From the NCBI GenBank assembly GCA_001557505.1, contig LSAX01000003.1, forward strand, positions 496,001 to 560,000: a stretch of DNA of 64,000 nt. The letters run 5' to 3'. Of this stretch, positions 1-12,300 are shown in pieces (positions within the stretch are counted from its first letter, which is position 1; the number at the start of each line of letters is the position of its first letter). This DNA is from Reticulascus tulasneorum (Eukaryota; Ascomycota; Sordariomycetes; Glomerellales; Reticulascaceae). A program made the translations under genes and the position numbers. The notes below the pieces were generated by a model. The model had not been told where the DNA came from, ran no database searches, and saw nothing but the letters and a program-made list of their open reading frames with translations.

Positions 1-2688
1 AGGTTGGCTCCTTCTGGGCCGTATGGGGCGAGACACCTTCCTCCTGCTCGCCGCTCATTTTGATATCGCCATCCGAGTCCCGCTTCCTGACTGGCTTCAA
101 CATCGTCTTGGTGACTCGCTGCCGCTTCAGCATGTCGATCACGCTGTCCACGGTGCAAAACGTCCCCGTCCTTCCGCAACCCGCCGAGCAATGCACGAGC
201 ATGGGCCGCGAACGTGCGTCTACTTCTGGCTCATCGTACCAAGCCATCCCAAGCAATTCCGGAGAAGCCATCGACGCTGTAATGGTTGGCGTGTCGATGG
301 GCAACGCGGCACGCTGCATGACGTTCGACAGCTCAACCAATGCCAAGAGGTGGGATGGTTGCGCTGGCGCACCAAAGTCCGGCCAAGACGGGTAGTGTAA
401 ATGGGTAATTTCACGGATAGGTGCGAATGGCTGCGAGGTGTGGGAGAGGGCAAACTTTCGAATGATGACGAACGGAGTTTCGCCTTGACTTGGGAGCTGC
501 TGCGGGGTTGGGGCGGATGCTTCCAACAGCGTCGTGGTGTTGGCGCGTCTGCGACCAGACTCGGAATTTGACGTGTGCTCGGAGCCAACGGTGGCGTTGG
601 AGCTGGAGCGATGCTTGTCAATGTCTAGAGAAACTTTCTTCTCTGAGAGCAGCCTCAGTTTGATCGGACCAAAGTCCCGACCCTGCCAATAAGGATGACA
701 TTTGAGCTGCCCACCTTCGGATTCGGCCGTGAGCATGACGACGACGCGAACATCATGGTCCCAAATGACAGACCAAAAGTCCTAGGAGCGAACAGTCAGC
801 CGCTGCACCGATCAAAAGTAACAAGTTTGCATGTTCTTACCTCAAAAGTAGCTGGGAGCGGTCCCTGGGTAGCGATGTACCGCTTGTTGCTCCTCGATGC
901 CTTGATATGACTGGCATTGACATAGTCGCAGGCTCCTTCAGGACGGCCTAGCAACTTAACCCTAGCATGCTCGAAAGGCAGGATATCCTTGTACCGATTC
1001 TTGACGCCCTTTTCCACACCGCACAACTGAATCTGTTCTGACTCCTGCCGCGTTGATCCCGGATTGAACATCGAGAATGCCTTCTTCATCCGCGATTGCT
1101 CGTCCCGTTCGATATGGAGAAACTTCGCTGATACATCCTTGCCGTGGTCCGCAGTCTTGGACGCGTCCCGCAGCCATCGCGGGAGAACAGGCGACTCCAG
1201 GCCGTTTGGTCGCGATATATCTAGCTGACCAACGCCATCCGCCAGATCCATATTCTGCCGAATATTGGAGAAGAACGGGTTCGGATTACTGTTGGCAGTG
1301 GGTAGCATCACGCCACCGATCACAGGTGCTACGGCCGATCTGCTACCGTCCTGGTTGGTAGCGAACGGGGATGATCCACTGAGTCCGGCACCTGTCCGCT
1401 CATCGATGAAGTCGGAGCACTCTGCGTAGAACGCATTGAAGCCTCCCCGAAGAATCATCGTGGCGCCTTTGTAGCCCTCGTTCGTGAACTTCTTGATCAT
1501 ATTCATGCACGTGAGTGCGTCGCGCTTTTCCGCCGAATAAGCGTCGTATACTATCAGGGTCTGAGTGGATTGCCAGTTGGAAAACCGCTCCTGGTCCGCG
1601 GGGTTGTGGAATGTCTGCTGGAGCTTCTGAAGATTGTATGTGGCTCGTTTCAGTAGTGTGGTGGGAATGCACAAGTTCAACGCCCCCTCAATCCGCGACT
1701 GAGCGTATTGCTGGTTAACCCTCAAGTCTAAGAGGAGGATTTTCGCCGCATTGGCCGGATCTTCAATCATCTGCTTCAACTGTCCGGGTGCTATCAAGGA
1801 CGGTCCGCTTTCCATCTTCGGCGGTACTGTCTCGGCCCTCTTCTGGGTGGGGTTGGCCAGGTCTGGGGAAGGAAGGTCGGCCCTGTTTGAAGTCACCGAC
1901 AGTCGAGGATGTCGGTCGTCGACTCTCGACAAACCAGTCCGCCGTTGAAAGGGTGATTCGACCTGTCCTGGCGATTCAAATCGGGGAAGATTGAAGAACG
2001 AGGGCGGATTCATGGACGCCTGCGAGTTTCGCTTCGAGTCCGCAGATACATACGCCGAATCATGCAGGCTGTTGTTGTCTTGGTCGAGATCCATCCGGCT
2101 CACAGGCCTATCCTTGAGAGGAGGTCGTGTTGTTTGATGTTCGGAAGCTGTGTCACTGGCATGAGTGTTCCACCTCGCGGGTCGAGGGCGGAGACTAGCG
2201 GGATTGGGTGGCGGAGATGGTAGGTGTGAGGTTCCGAGACTGAAGCTTCCTTTGCCTCGGTTGAGGTCCGCTTGCCTCCTGAAAGCTTCATAGTCGGGGT
2301 TCGCATCAATCGGCACTTGCTTCGGTATAGCGGCGGCGAAAGACTTGACCGATGACGTAGGTGGGCTCCAATTCTCCCGCGGCATAACTGACGAGTCCCT
2401 CGAATCATTGTTGGAAGGCTCGACAACGAGGCCAAAGTAGTTTGGGCTCGGTGCCCTGGCGTCCGGTATCCGTCCGGGCGACAGCTTGGGAGGTGGGTAG
2501 GCCTGGCCGACCGAGTAGGGCATCCGGGGTGATGCTGAGGGAGTCGACGGTTTCGACGACGGTTTCGCTGACCTCTTGGACTGCGAATTCGAGTGCGAAT
2601 GGGAAGACCGCGGCGAGGGTCTCGCCGTGTGAGGTGTCTTCATTGTGTAGTGGACTGGGGTCCGGTCTGCGGTTCTCGAGTCGGGCAT
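1..2688 (-). CDS. Rhodanese-like plus protein tyrosine phosphatase (Pyp/PTP2-3 type), 3' end outside window
   Basis: Probable phosphotyrosine phosphatase that inactivates MAP kinases, like yeast Ptp2/Ptp3 and fission yeast Pyp1/Pyp2. Exons are 2688..841 and 781..1; the 59-nt intron has GTAAGA and CTAG ends. The frame runs off the window edge, so the C-terminus is missing. Residues 1 to about 290 are Ser/Pro-rich and low complexity. A rhodanese (Cdc25-like) fold lies at about 298-425 and lacks the usual catalytic Cys loop. The PTP domain starts near residue 545, with KNRYKDILPFEHARVKL, DYVNASHI, a WPDFGAP loop, and the P-loop HCSAGCGRTG with the nucleophile at Cys814. The start is the first ATG of the frame; the frame itself opens at a GTG at 2730. 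ATG at 2643 is an alternative start. Family assignment is secure; the MAPK target is inferred from homologues. Confidence 0.93.
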
Positions 2689-2744
2689 GGTCAGCGGGAG
2701 AAGATATTGGGGCTGGACAGGTTCGTTCACGACGCGAGGTGGTT

Positions 2745-2770
2745 TTAAGGCAGCACTTTCATGACGCCAT
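2745..2770 (-). promoter_or_regulatory. Two overlapping mini-uORFs ahead of the phosphatase
   Basis: On the minus strand, ATG at 2770 opens a 3-codon frame (ATG GCG TCA TGA, 2770..2759) and ATG at 2762 opens a 5-codon frame (2762..2745). Both close before the phosphatase ATG at 2688. If the leader is transcribed through here, they could lower translation of the phosphatase. The transcript start is unknown. Confidence 0.45.
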
Positions 2771-5700
2771 GGCGGAAGAGGCGAAGGCTCTCGAAGAATA
2801 GGGTTAATACGTTGGTGGGTGGGTGGGAGGACCAGAGTTCGACCAGCGGCTGGGATTTCTTTTTAGAGGAGCAGGACCCTTGACTTGAAGGGTCAAGTGG
2901 CGACCAGTATGGTGCGATAAGATGGGGAAGGAAATGCGGGACCCCTGAGGTAGCAGTCGTACACGGATGTGTGCGTAAAACGAGCTGCTCTTTCGATTTA
3001 ACGTCGAGGAGGACTATTCAGTGGAGATTTCGTCTTCCTTCGAAAACGATGGAGAACCGGTCTCTGATACGGCGGGAGAGGCTGGAGAAAATAGAGTCCG
3101 GCTGGGGGGGGGAGGGTGTGATCGGTTTGGTCGAGGACAGTCTGGTGCGTCGCGGCTGTTTTGGTCTCGGTTGAACGAAGACGGGATGGGTATGGTTATA
3201 GGGGGTGGAGCGAGGACCGAAGAAGTGACTGGACGGAGGACGACCAAGAGAGATGCAGGTAGGTAGAGAGAGGTAAGGTAGGCGAGAAGGGTAGGGTATG
3301 GTTAGACGACTACGTGGTAGCCAGGTAGGTAGTTGCACAAGGACGTGTTTGGTGTGTGTGCGCGTAATAATAGCGGAGGAAAGACGCAATGGAGGTGCTG
3401 CTTGATGAGGTCGTGCGTGTTCTTGTAAGGGAATTGATCGGCGGCTCTCGTCTTTAGCAAGCGGGGACCTTGGGCCTCAAAGCTGTGTAAGATGTACGGA
3501 GGAATGTTGCGTGAGTTGTCTTAAGTAAGAGCACAGTCCATTTCTCGTCATCGTCGTCATAGGAGGCGGAGCGGGTTGCCTCGGTGAGGGAGGGATAGGT
3601 TCTTTATCGAGGGTTCTAGACTCGGTCGAAAATGAAGTTTCTTGGGGATGGGGGGGAAACCTGTCTCAGTCATGCGGCACGCCGTTGGGACGACGAGGAC
3701 AAATACCTATGGTAGGGCATGGAAACAGAAGAATTGGAATTAAGAGGGATTATGGAAGGTCGAAGGGGGACTATGCTTCTTTTGCCATGCAGAAGATAAT
3801 TGGGGGACGAAAGAAAGGGGGCCGGCAGGCGCTGGTCTCATACGATATGTGCGTAGTGCAGACAACTTTAATTAATCCATCCATCAGTACATCCGTCACA
3901 GGCCCCTTGGCCTACCTACAGTGCTTACCTATGTTGTTCCTCATTTATGTTTTCTAGGTTCCCCGTCGTCTCCTTTTGGGGGGAGGGGGGATACCCAGGT
4001 ACCTAATTACACGCACGAGGGGGGAGGAAGATCGCCAGTGGGCGGGTGGCGCATGGCCTAGACGTCATAGGGCAAAATAGATTAGAAATCTGGCATCATC
4101 ATCGTGAGTCTGGACCCCTTTTATTTTTATGGCCCCCGCCAATGCTCTCCCCCTCCATACGCCGCTCCCAATAATCACCCAAAATGCCCTACATGAAAAC
4201 TCGCTTGTATGGTACGTACCGGAATCAACCTTGTCAATCCGTCGCAATTTAGTCCCGGTCTTTCTCGAACCGCCAACTTCTGGCATGACTAGTTAGGCAT
4301 CCGAAAGCTGAGCGCATCTAGCTTTGTTTCGTCGTTCAATGTTTTCCTCTCTGTCGCCTTCTTCAGACTTTCAAATTGCGCAGCGGAGGCAGTGAAAAAG
4401 GAAGAGGCGGCATCGGCGACCTCCAGAGACAAATTTCCCATGTGTCTCGGGAAATGACGTAGATAAATCTACTTCTCAAGTAAGAAGGTACGAAGTACCT
4501 GATGGCCGCCATTGTTTGTGGGGGTGTTACGGGCTGCGGGTTACATACAGGTGGGCGAGGTTCAACCTCAGCTGCCCCTCTGCTCCAAGGTAATGAGGTA
4601 GCTAGCCCTACACTCTCCACCGGGATTTGATTTGATGGGGGCACCGCATCTCCCTCCTGCCCCTTATTCTTCGTCATCATCTTTCAAACATCAGGCCAAT
4701 TCCGACAAAGCACTTCTTGCTCTTGTTCTTACTGGCATGTCCCACCCGTATAGCAGTCGGCTCTGCGGCCTCCCATCAGGAATCAGGCCTCTTACTCTGA
4801 CTGATCCCGAACAACCCATGGCTCTGGCAGGTCACGAGTCCCTACGATGACTCCGGTTCGGTCGGCGGGGGGGGGGGGGGGGGGGGGGGGGGGTCTCATG
4901 CCATGTATGCCGCCGGCATCTACCTTGGGTGGAAATCGCAAATCGGGTTTTGTGCGGAAAACTGGGAATATGCACTCCGAGTCTACCATTTCATCCACTT
5001 TTGGCCCAGTTTCCCATTTCCGAAGCCCACCTTTTCCATAGCACTATTACCGCTATTCGTCGTTGACCGCTAATTAATTGTCCTGCGAATAACCCAACTT
5101 CAGGGTCTTTCCATCCCATCCTCCCCCTGGGGACCCCCCTCCGAGTGTGTGTTTCGCACCACCTAAAATGCCACGCATCCCACCCGCAACCTTGACACCC
5201 ATTCCCTCCTGCCCACCAAAAACCACGGTCCCCATGATCGGATATCCCTCACATGCGCCGTATTCTGGACTAGGGATCGCTCACCGCAAGTGTACTACGG
5301 GAGTCGATGCTATGCAGCCTGCTGATGCTGAGATTATCCCAGAGGTCTGGACCCAGATGGGCCCTATGATCTCCACCAGCAAGCCGGATCCTCGATGCCG
5401 TTTCTTCCACGTTCCTCGTCCCCATTGGCATCCATCAGCCTTGGCAAGCCCATCACGCAACACCTAGCCCACCACCACAGACACATGGGAACTGCCATTG
5501 CGGCATCCTGGGTTCTCACTTGGCCTGCAGCGAACTGTGTTCGGCGGTCTTCAGCCCCCCACTACCACGCAAATACATTCATTCTGCGAGAATTGACCAT
5601 CTCTGGGCCACGATATCTCTTCTCTTGGTTACAAGCATGTGTCCCCATCTTCTATTGCTTCTCCTTGTCTCTTCTCCGATGCCACCTCGACGTCATCATA

Positions 5701-6772
5701 CAGCGCTTTTGCCGCGCCAATGTCCCACCGCTCTTCAACAAAGGCAAGCGCCTGCTTCGGTTATCCGCATTGTGGGTCGCCATTGTAGAAGTAAAGCCCC
5801 CTGCGCCATCCCAGCACCCACGTTTAACAGCCAGTTCGCTTCTCTTATGACCAGTCACTCGGATGCGTTTTCATCTTGGGCCATCGCATCCCTAGTTAAG
5901 GCGTTGCTGTCCCACAGCACCATCAGCAAAGCTCCTTCCGGGAATACCTGCAGCGGCGGTCTCGGATAGGCGCCCAATGCAGCCATTCGGCTTTAACCCA
6001 CGTTTATTCCGTGGGTGGGATGCACAATGCACCAAAACTTGAATCGTATTCCGTCCATTGCGATCTAGAACGTGGCCCGATGCCATTTTGAGCTTGGTGG
6101 CACGCACATGGTGGCACGCACCTGGCCGCAGCGGTCCCGAGTCGGATTCTGTCCGCCTCCCCGACCAGGCACGGGAGTTGAATTCTACCCCACCAACCTC
6201 CGGATGAATCTGCTTGATGAGATTGACAACGCAGCTTGCGAACGTTCCGGACCGCTCGTTTCCCAACTCACAGCTTGAATTCTAACAATTATAAAGAAAT
6301 CTAGACTCCCGCCGACACATCTAAGTTTGGATGAAACTGAGCTGCCTCGGGCGTCGCCAGTGGTTGCTTCTTGGCTCAACCATTCGTCTTCCGAGGCGTG
6401 GTTTCGTGTTCAGCACGTATTTTTAGTAGGTGATATACGCGTATCAATCAGTGAGATGTGCAGTCCTGCGACGCCCACGAAGTACATTGCCGTAGCTTGA
6501 GGGTTACCGAAAACTAGACCGTTCAAGACGCGATGACAGTCGCCAATGTTTTCACACTGATCCATGCACCAGTCACATGTCCTTAGACGACCATCATTAG
6601 ATATTGAGTATTCTACTTTCTCCGTTTTGTGGGCTCTGTTCTCGTCATTTCGTACCGGCATTTCATTGTAAGGAGGACACATGGCGGAAACGAGATGGCC
6701 CCACGGGGTGTCTGGTGAAACTGCATATTCGCATTTGTGCTGATTGGTACACCTTTTGAGTGCCGCCTTTGT
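2771..6772. other. 4-kb gene-free region upstream of the phosphatase
   Basis: No convincing gene is seen. Open frames are short, lack domains, and overlap on both strands in biased sequence. The part nearest the phosphatase (about 2800-3650) is purine-rich on the plus strand, so pyrimidine-rich on the coding strand, as in fungal core promoters and leaders. It also holds a 27-base G run (4867-4893). The region probably contains the long promoter and leader of the phosphatase and the 3' end of the 2EXR gene. Confidence 0.5.
4867..4893. repeat. Homopolymer run of 27 G
   Basis: An uninterrupted run of 27 guanines on the plus strand in non-coding DNA. Such a tract can form quadruplex structures and is prone to length change. 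The length given by an assembly is also unreliable in such runs. Confidence 0.9.
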
Positions 6773-8002
6773 TCAGACTTCCTTCGGGATTATTGAGGAC
6801 GAATCCAGAACAAAGGTCACATGCTTCAACAAGGGCCAGTATCGGCTATTCTCCGTCCATGTCGTCGTCATCTCGAGGACAAATGCCTTCCAGCTCGCGA
6901 CCTGCTCCACGCTCGGCTCCAAGTACTTCCTGGAGCCGCCAGCCGACAGCATATCAACTCTGATAAGCAGACCAATTTCTTCCAAGCCGAGAAGCAACCG
7001 GGTCCATTCCTTGACATCGGGCAGAAACCCTTGATAGTCGACTTCGCAACTTTCCAGGATGGTACCCATGTTCAAAGCAATGTCGACGCGACGGACTCGA
7101 GCTGGCAGATCTTGAGAATAGCCGTAGTAATGATGAACCGCGGCATCACCTTTCCCTCGAGGATGGATGCATTTGCTGTTAACATGCCCGTCCTCTGGGC
7201 ATGTTGAGTTTTGGAAAAGCTCCTTGTTTCTTTCTGCTCCGTGAAGAGGACATGGCTCTAAGTGGAACTCCCTGGGATCATCGACGTCGTGCAACTCGTA
7301 GATAATGAACGGGGCATAGGTGTTGTCAAACCCCCATTCGGTATGTCCTTCGAGTCGAAGACTGTCGAGGGCCGGGTTGAAAAGGATCTCGCCCTGTTGT
7401 GGATCGCCGTAAAGCTTAATCGCCATTTGCCTCGTATAGCGATTGATCCATAAAAGTGGTATGTTCCGCATTTTCCTCCTTCCCATTTGAACAACATACG
7501 AAGCTTTGGCATGCGGCTCTTCGTTGGTAGCATTTTCTTCGCTTTCGTTCTTAATTCCGCCCCCAATATCCTCTTCACCCCCACTACCTTCTCCCGTGCT
7601 GTCCTCTTCATCCTCGCCGTCACGCCAGTCAGTGGCGAGAAGAGTAGAATAAGAGTGCGGTTCTAGGGTGGACATCCAGATCTGATCTTGGATCTCGAGC
7701 GGGAAGGAGACGAATGCGCTAAATCCTTCTATCCCGGTTGTTATCCTACCTTTGGGATGTGTGGGACCCGCGCTCTCGTCGCAAACGTAGGTAGCCGTTC
7801 CCACCATCGCATCCTGTTCCTCCGGGCTCGTGGCACTGTTAGGCACGAGCTTGTAATTGACATAGCGCTTGCCCGGGACTTGGACGAGGGTTCTCCACAC
7901 AACGTCGGCAGCCTCGTTCACAGTTATTGCGGGCGGGGGCGTGATGGGTATCTGGATCGTGACGCTTGGTGTCAAAACGGGAGATCCCAGAGTCGCAGCC
8001 AT
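6773..8002 (-). CDS. 2EXR domain-containing protein
   Basis: Single-exon protein of 409 residues of unknown function. The 2EXR signature common in filamentous fungi is at residues 94-109 (FSAFVSFPLEIQDQIW). An acidic, low-complexity insert follows at about 128-163, then the usual continuation with a conserved RNIPLLWINRYTRQMA segment in which house-type arginines and isoleucines recur. There is no signal peptide or membrane segment. The start at 8002 was chosen because it is an ATG followed by a plausible N-terminus. The open frame extends upstream to 8197, but that part looks like leader sequence. 2EXR genes form large, variable fungal families whose role is not established. Confidence is high that it is a gene and low on function. 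Confidence 0.8.
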   Translation of the reverse strand: MAATLGSPVLTPSVTIQIPITPPPAITVNEAADVVWRTLVQVPGKRYVNYKLVPNSATSPEEQDAMVGTATYVCDESAGPTHPKGRITTGIEGFSAFVSFPLEIQDQIWMSTLEPHSYSTLLATDWRDGEDEEDSTGEGSGGEEDIGGGIKNESEENATNEEPHAKASYVVQMGRRKMRNIPLLWINRYTRQMAIKLYGDPQQGEILFNPALDSLRLEGHTEWGFDNTYAPFIIYELHDVDDPREFHLEPCPLHGAERNKELFQNSTCPEDGHVNSKCIHPRGKGDAAVHHYYGYSQDLPARVRRVDIALNMGTILESCEVDYQGFLPDVKEWTRLLLGLEEIGLLIRVDMLSAGGSRKYLEPSVEQVASWKAFVLEMTTTWTENSRYWPLLKHVTFVLDSSSIIPKEV

Positions 8003-9348
8003 TATGAGCGAGTTGCGGAGGGAGATTAGGCAGGAGCACGACTGCACAAGATCAGAATGTAATCGCTGACGAATGATCAGAGCAGGCAGCAGTAAATTCA
8101 GTTGAAGAGAGAACCTTTCTATTTTGCAACGAATGTGACATGTAGCTACTGTGAGCCCCGAATACGGACTGATGATACAGATCCTCAGGTGGACCACGTT
8201 TTGTGCCTTTCAACGGGAGTTCATGGGGGTAGTAGGCTGGCTAAGCTCCCGGGGGCAGCGTGCAAGCCTTATTGCTGATTCTTACTGGGCGGTGTATAAC
8301 TGATTGCCGTATTCGCATTTCATGATGCCTTCAACCTGGATCGCCAAAGGCTCGGAACGGTTAGTTGGCCTCATCCTTCTCTTCTCATCCTTCTGCTGCC
8401 AAGCGATCCTCCTTGCGCCACACCCGCCCCTCGCCAGCCACGTCGATCAAAGAAACAATGGTCACGTGATGTGGAGTCGAATCGCCTTGTGATCCTCGCG
8501 CTAAGCTGAAACGGGCGGCCAGCAGTTATGCACATCTCCACTCGCGACCAGCCTTTGTACCACGACTTCTTGTCCTCAATGACTTGAACTGGCAGAAACC
8601 CTCAGAAAGAAGAGAGATCGGAGACATGCTGTTTAACTTTTAGAGTGACGAAACTTAGGACACGGTTGCGCGACTCGAATAGAATCTTGAAACAGTGTTA
8701 TGGATGAATCCGGGCAATCCATGAACGCCACACTACGGAAACCGGGCTACATACCTTAGGTAAAGGTAGGTACGAGAGCAGAGGTACTGTTTTGTCTCTG
8801 GCGGCGCAGATCCTGCCATCGGTCAGCAACCGCCTAATAGTGCCTCAGCACCCGAAACTGGAAGCTTCCGTCATTCCCAGCATCGACTTTCGCCATATCC
8901 TGCTTCCTGCTGGTCCCTACTCCCCGTCTTCCATTCCACCTTTGGAGCGACTCCAAACTATTTGACTTCATCCCTCCGGCCCTAGGTAGCTGGATTACTC
9001 TTCTTGTTCTTTTTCCTTCGTCCTTCGCCAGTTCAATTCGAGAAGTTATTATTCTGCAACACGTTCGCTCGTTTACCGACCCCGGCCGCAGTTCGTTGCC
9101 TGTTTGCGGCACCAGCACACATCATCATTAACGAGGAGTCCCATTGGGTCAGACTGAGCACGACACGCGGAGCGTCTCGCATACTGCCACGGACGCACGC
9201 GAGCAGAAGGACTCCGAGACACTTTTATTCTTTCTTCCTGCCGATTACGATATCGATTCCAGTTTTCCGTTCCTTTACATCAATCACCACCGCAGTTCCG
9301 CTACCCCAATCGTTCGGGGCCCTTTTTTGAAACAAACACGAAGTCAAG
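8003..9348. other. Intergenic, divergent promoters of 2EXR and Tcp11 genes
   Basis: No gene is seen. From about 8840 to 9348 the plus strand is rich in CT tracts (for example around 9000 and 9230), typical of a fungal leader ahead of the Tcp11-type gene. Confidence 0.5.
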
Positions 9349-12300
9349 ATGCGTCGCCCGTCCGCGGACCTCACAGAGCCGTCGCGCAACCTGGAGGAAT
9401 CTCTGGGGAGCCCAACCCCAGATGCCGCGAAGCCCGACGTCGACTTGTCCATGCCGCCAGCCGAGGAAGATATGGCAGACGGTGATGGTAGGGACTACAC
9501 CCCACCTCCACACATCGCCGCGCGATTCTACAGACCGTCGCATGCTCGACGCAAGGGATCGGCAGCGTCTTCCCGCCGCAATTCCATCTCGTCGGCACAT
9601 TCCCGCTCGTCCCAGCCCTTCAACCGCGAGGGGCTGCAAAGCAAATATGTTGAACAACATCTCCGACGAACATCTTTCCTCGAAGACAGAAAAGCGCGCC
9701 TTGCCGACCGGGCTGCCCATGCCGAGAAGGTTCGGCTGCGGGCTGCCATGGCTAAGGCATCTCAGCGCGATACATCCATATCCGAAGAGCGGGCTATCGC
9801 TGCTCAACAAGCCCGTGAAAGAAACCTGAAAGAGATCGTCGCGGCGTGCGCGGAGGAGGTGAAGCGAGCTAAGGCAATCGCGGAAACGATGAAGGAGAAG
9901 CGGGAGCAGGAGCTGACCAAGATGAGAACGCAAATGGAGGAAAGGCTGGCGGAGGCGGAGAGAAGGAGAGAAGAGCTCAAGAACCGCCACAGCTTAAAAC
10001 GATCCCGTGGCCAAAGCATCATGACGAGGAAGCCGGTTGAGGTCCTCCCCCAAGTCAAAGAAGGCGACTCTGCGGTCCTAACCGAGGAGGCTGCTGCCGG
10101 GAAGATCCAGTGGTGGTGGAGGCGCGTCCTGAAGAAGAAGGCGGTCCGCGAGTTCACTGAGCTCGGCTTGACCGTTGACGGGGTTCGAGACACGAACTTC
10201 GACCAAGTTCTGGAGTTGCTGGGGCGAGAGAATGTGCTCTTAATTACTGCCCGGGTCTTGCAGATATGCGGCCTGCAGGAAGGCGACCTTGGCTCGGTCG
10301 ACGAAATGGCCGCAGTGCGGACATTTCTCAGTGCCTTCCTCATCTTGGGCCATCCGACTCAAGTACTGAGTAACAAGGATGGCACAGGGGAACAGGAGCA
10401 GGTTGGAGCACTGCCGTCGCTGCCCATGCCTCGTGACGATCTTGCTAATCCCCAGTTGCAGGACCTGGTGGCAAAAGCGAGAGACCTGCTGATCTCGTTC
10501 GAGAACATCCTGTCCCATCTGACCGCGGCGAACAGCTACACCCCGCCGCCCAGCCTCCGCAGCTCACTGTCCGAGGTGTACGCGACATTTTACAACGCAT
10601 TCATAGCGTGGAAGTCCCGCGATTCCGATTCTCTCGTCCAGGTCATGCTCATGCAGTTTGTGGAGCTCGACATGATCTGGCAAACCGTCAAGGATAGCAC
10701 GGACGACGCATCCATGGAGCCGTACCGGGAGAGCATCAAGGATAACCAACTCAAGCTCATCGTCCGCATCAAGAAACTCGCTGGTCAGGAGAAAGGCAAG
10801 AAGATGATCTTCGAAGCTGTGCGCCAGGCCCGAAAAGCCAAGGCCGCGAAGAAACCCGCAGGTGATATGAAGCCGCGTGTCGCGGATAATACTCTGCCAG
10901 GGGAAGCATCGGAAACTGCCGAGAGCTTCGTGGCTTCGGAGTCCCAAACACTGACCCCGCCGGCCACGCCGGCCAAGGGTCAAGCGAAGCCCGCTGCCCC
11001 CAAGGCGGGCTGGAGCGGGCTGCTCCCGGATAACAGAATCGTCGTCCACGAGCTGGCTATCAACCGCGAGTATCGGATTCCCGCGAGCGAGTACAGGGAA
11101 AACAAGGCGGCATTCCAAAAGCCACTTTTCGCTGGGATGCGGGCAAACATGGAAGAGGACGACAAAGACACCAATTTTGGCTACTTCGTTGTCATGATGA
11201 GATATTTCAAGGATCATCTACAGCGCCTGGTCAAGCCCGGTGCGTACATGCACAACACCATTGGCGAAATCCTGGATGTCGAGGTCGCCGAGCGGCAGTT
11301 CCGCCTGGGAAGCTTTTCATATGAGAAATTCTTTGCTTCCATGGCCTCGCTCTTGCCGAAACTCTGCGCCCCTGTTCGAGATGACGAAGTGAAGGAGTTG
11401 GTCACCAACAAGCTCCACCAAGGTACGCTCGTCGATCGGGTCGAGGCACTTACAGAATTCGTCGATGTCATGCTCTGCGACTACGTCAACTACATGCTCT
11501 CCACGGCCGCCCCGCAACTAATCGAATCGGCACCTCAGTATGAAGCCAAAAGATTCTCCGAGGCTCTCGAAAGCGGGCAGCACACTCTGGCTATGGCTGA
11601 GGCCGCCTGGCGCACCGCACGCTCCAAAGTCATGGCGGATGCTTCGAAGCGCGATCCTGAAGGCATCAACCACCCCAAAGCGCGGCCGACAGCGGACAAG
11701 TTTTACGCACAAATGCTGGTGGATGTCTTTACACAACCATCACCTGTGCTGATGAACACGGTACCCGAGATGCTGCTCCTGGATTATAAGCGCATTTGCT
11801 CGCTCTCGAAGCACACTCAGCGAATCATCACCGCCGCAGCGATACTCTTGCAATGCAAGAATCTCCTGAAGCGGGATGTCCGGTCGCCATGGAAAACGGA
11901 GGCGACACGCATCCTTGCCGTGCTAGAAGCCGACCATGAGAGCATGGACACGACGGTCCAGGGCGTCATGGCGGCCTTGGAAGCCGGCCGATCCATGCCC
12001 GCCGCCACCAGGACGCACCTGAAAGCACTAGTCATGAAGGTGCTGCATGCCAGCCAGGATTCTGTCAAGAAGGGAACGGAGCCGCAAGAACCTGTCCTTC
12101 GTCTCCTGCTGAACCGTTTCCGAGGCCACATGAATGCTCGTCTGGCTGCGGGGTCCGCAAGTGAGAAGGTCAAAGCAACGAGCACAGCCGGAGAGAAGCT
12201 GGCTGGCTTGGGCCTCGCCGAGTTTGTCATCCAAATGCGGGAGATGCTCGATGAAGTGGCAAGGGTCGGAGCTGTCGACCGAGCCGCGCACGGAACGTGG

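Noticed and set aside
5395..5969. Overlapping plus-strand frames of about 150 codons
   Set aside because: Low-complexity, overlapping in two frames, no domains or splice support; probably leader or promoter DNA.
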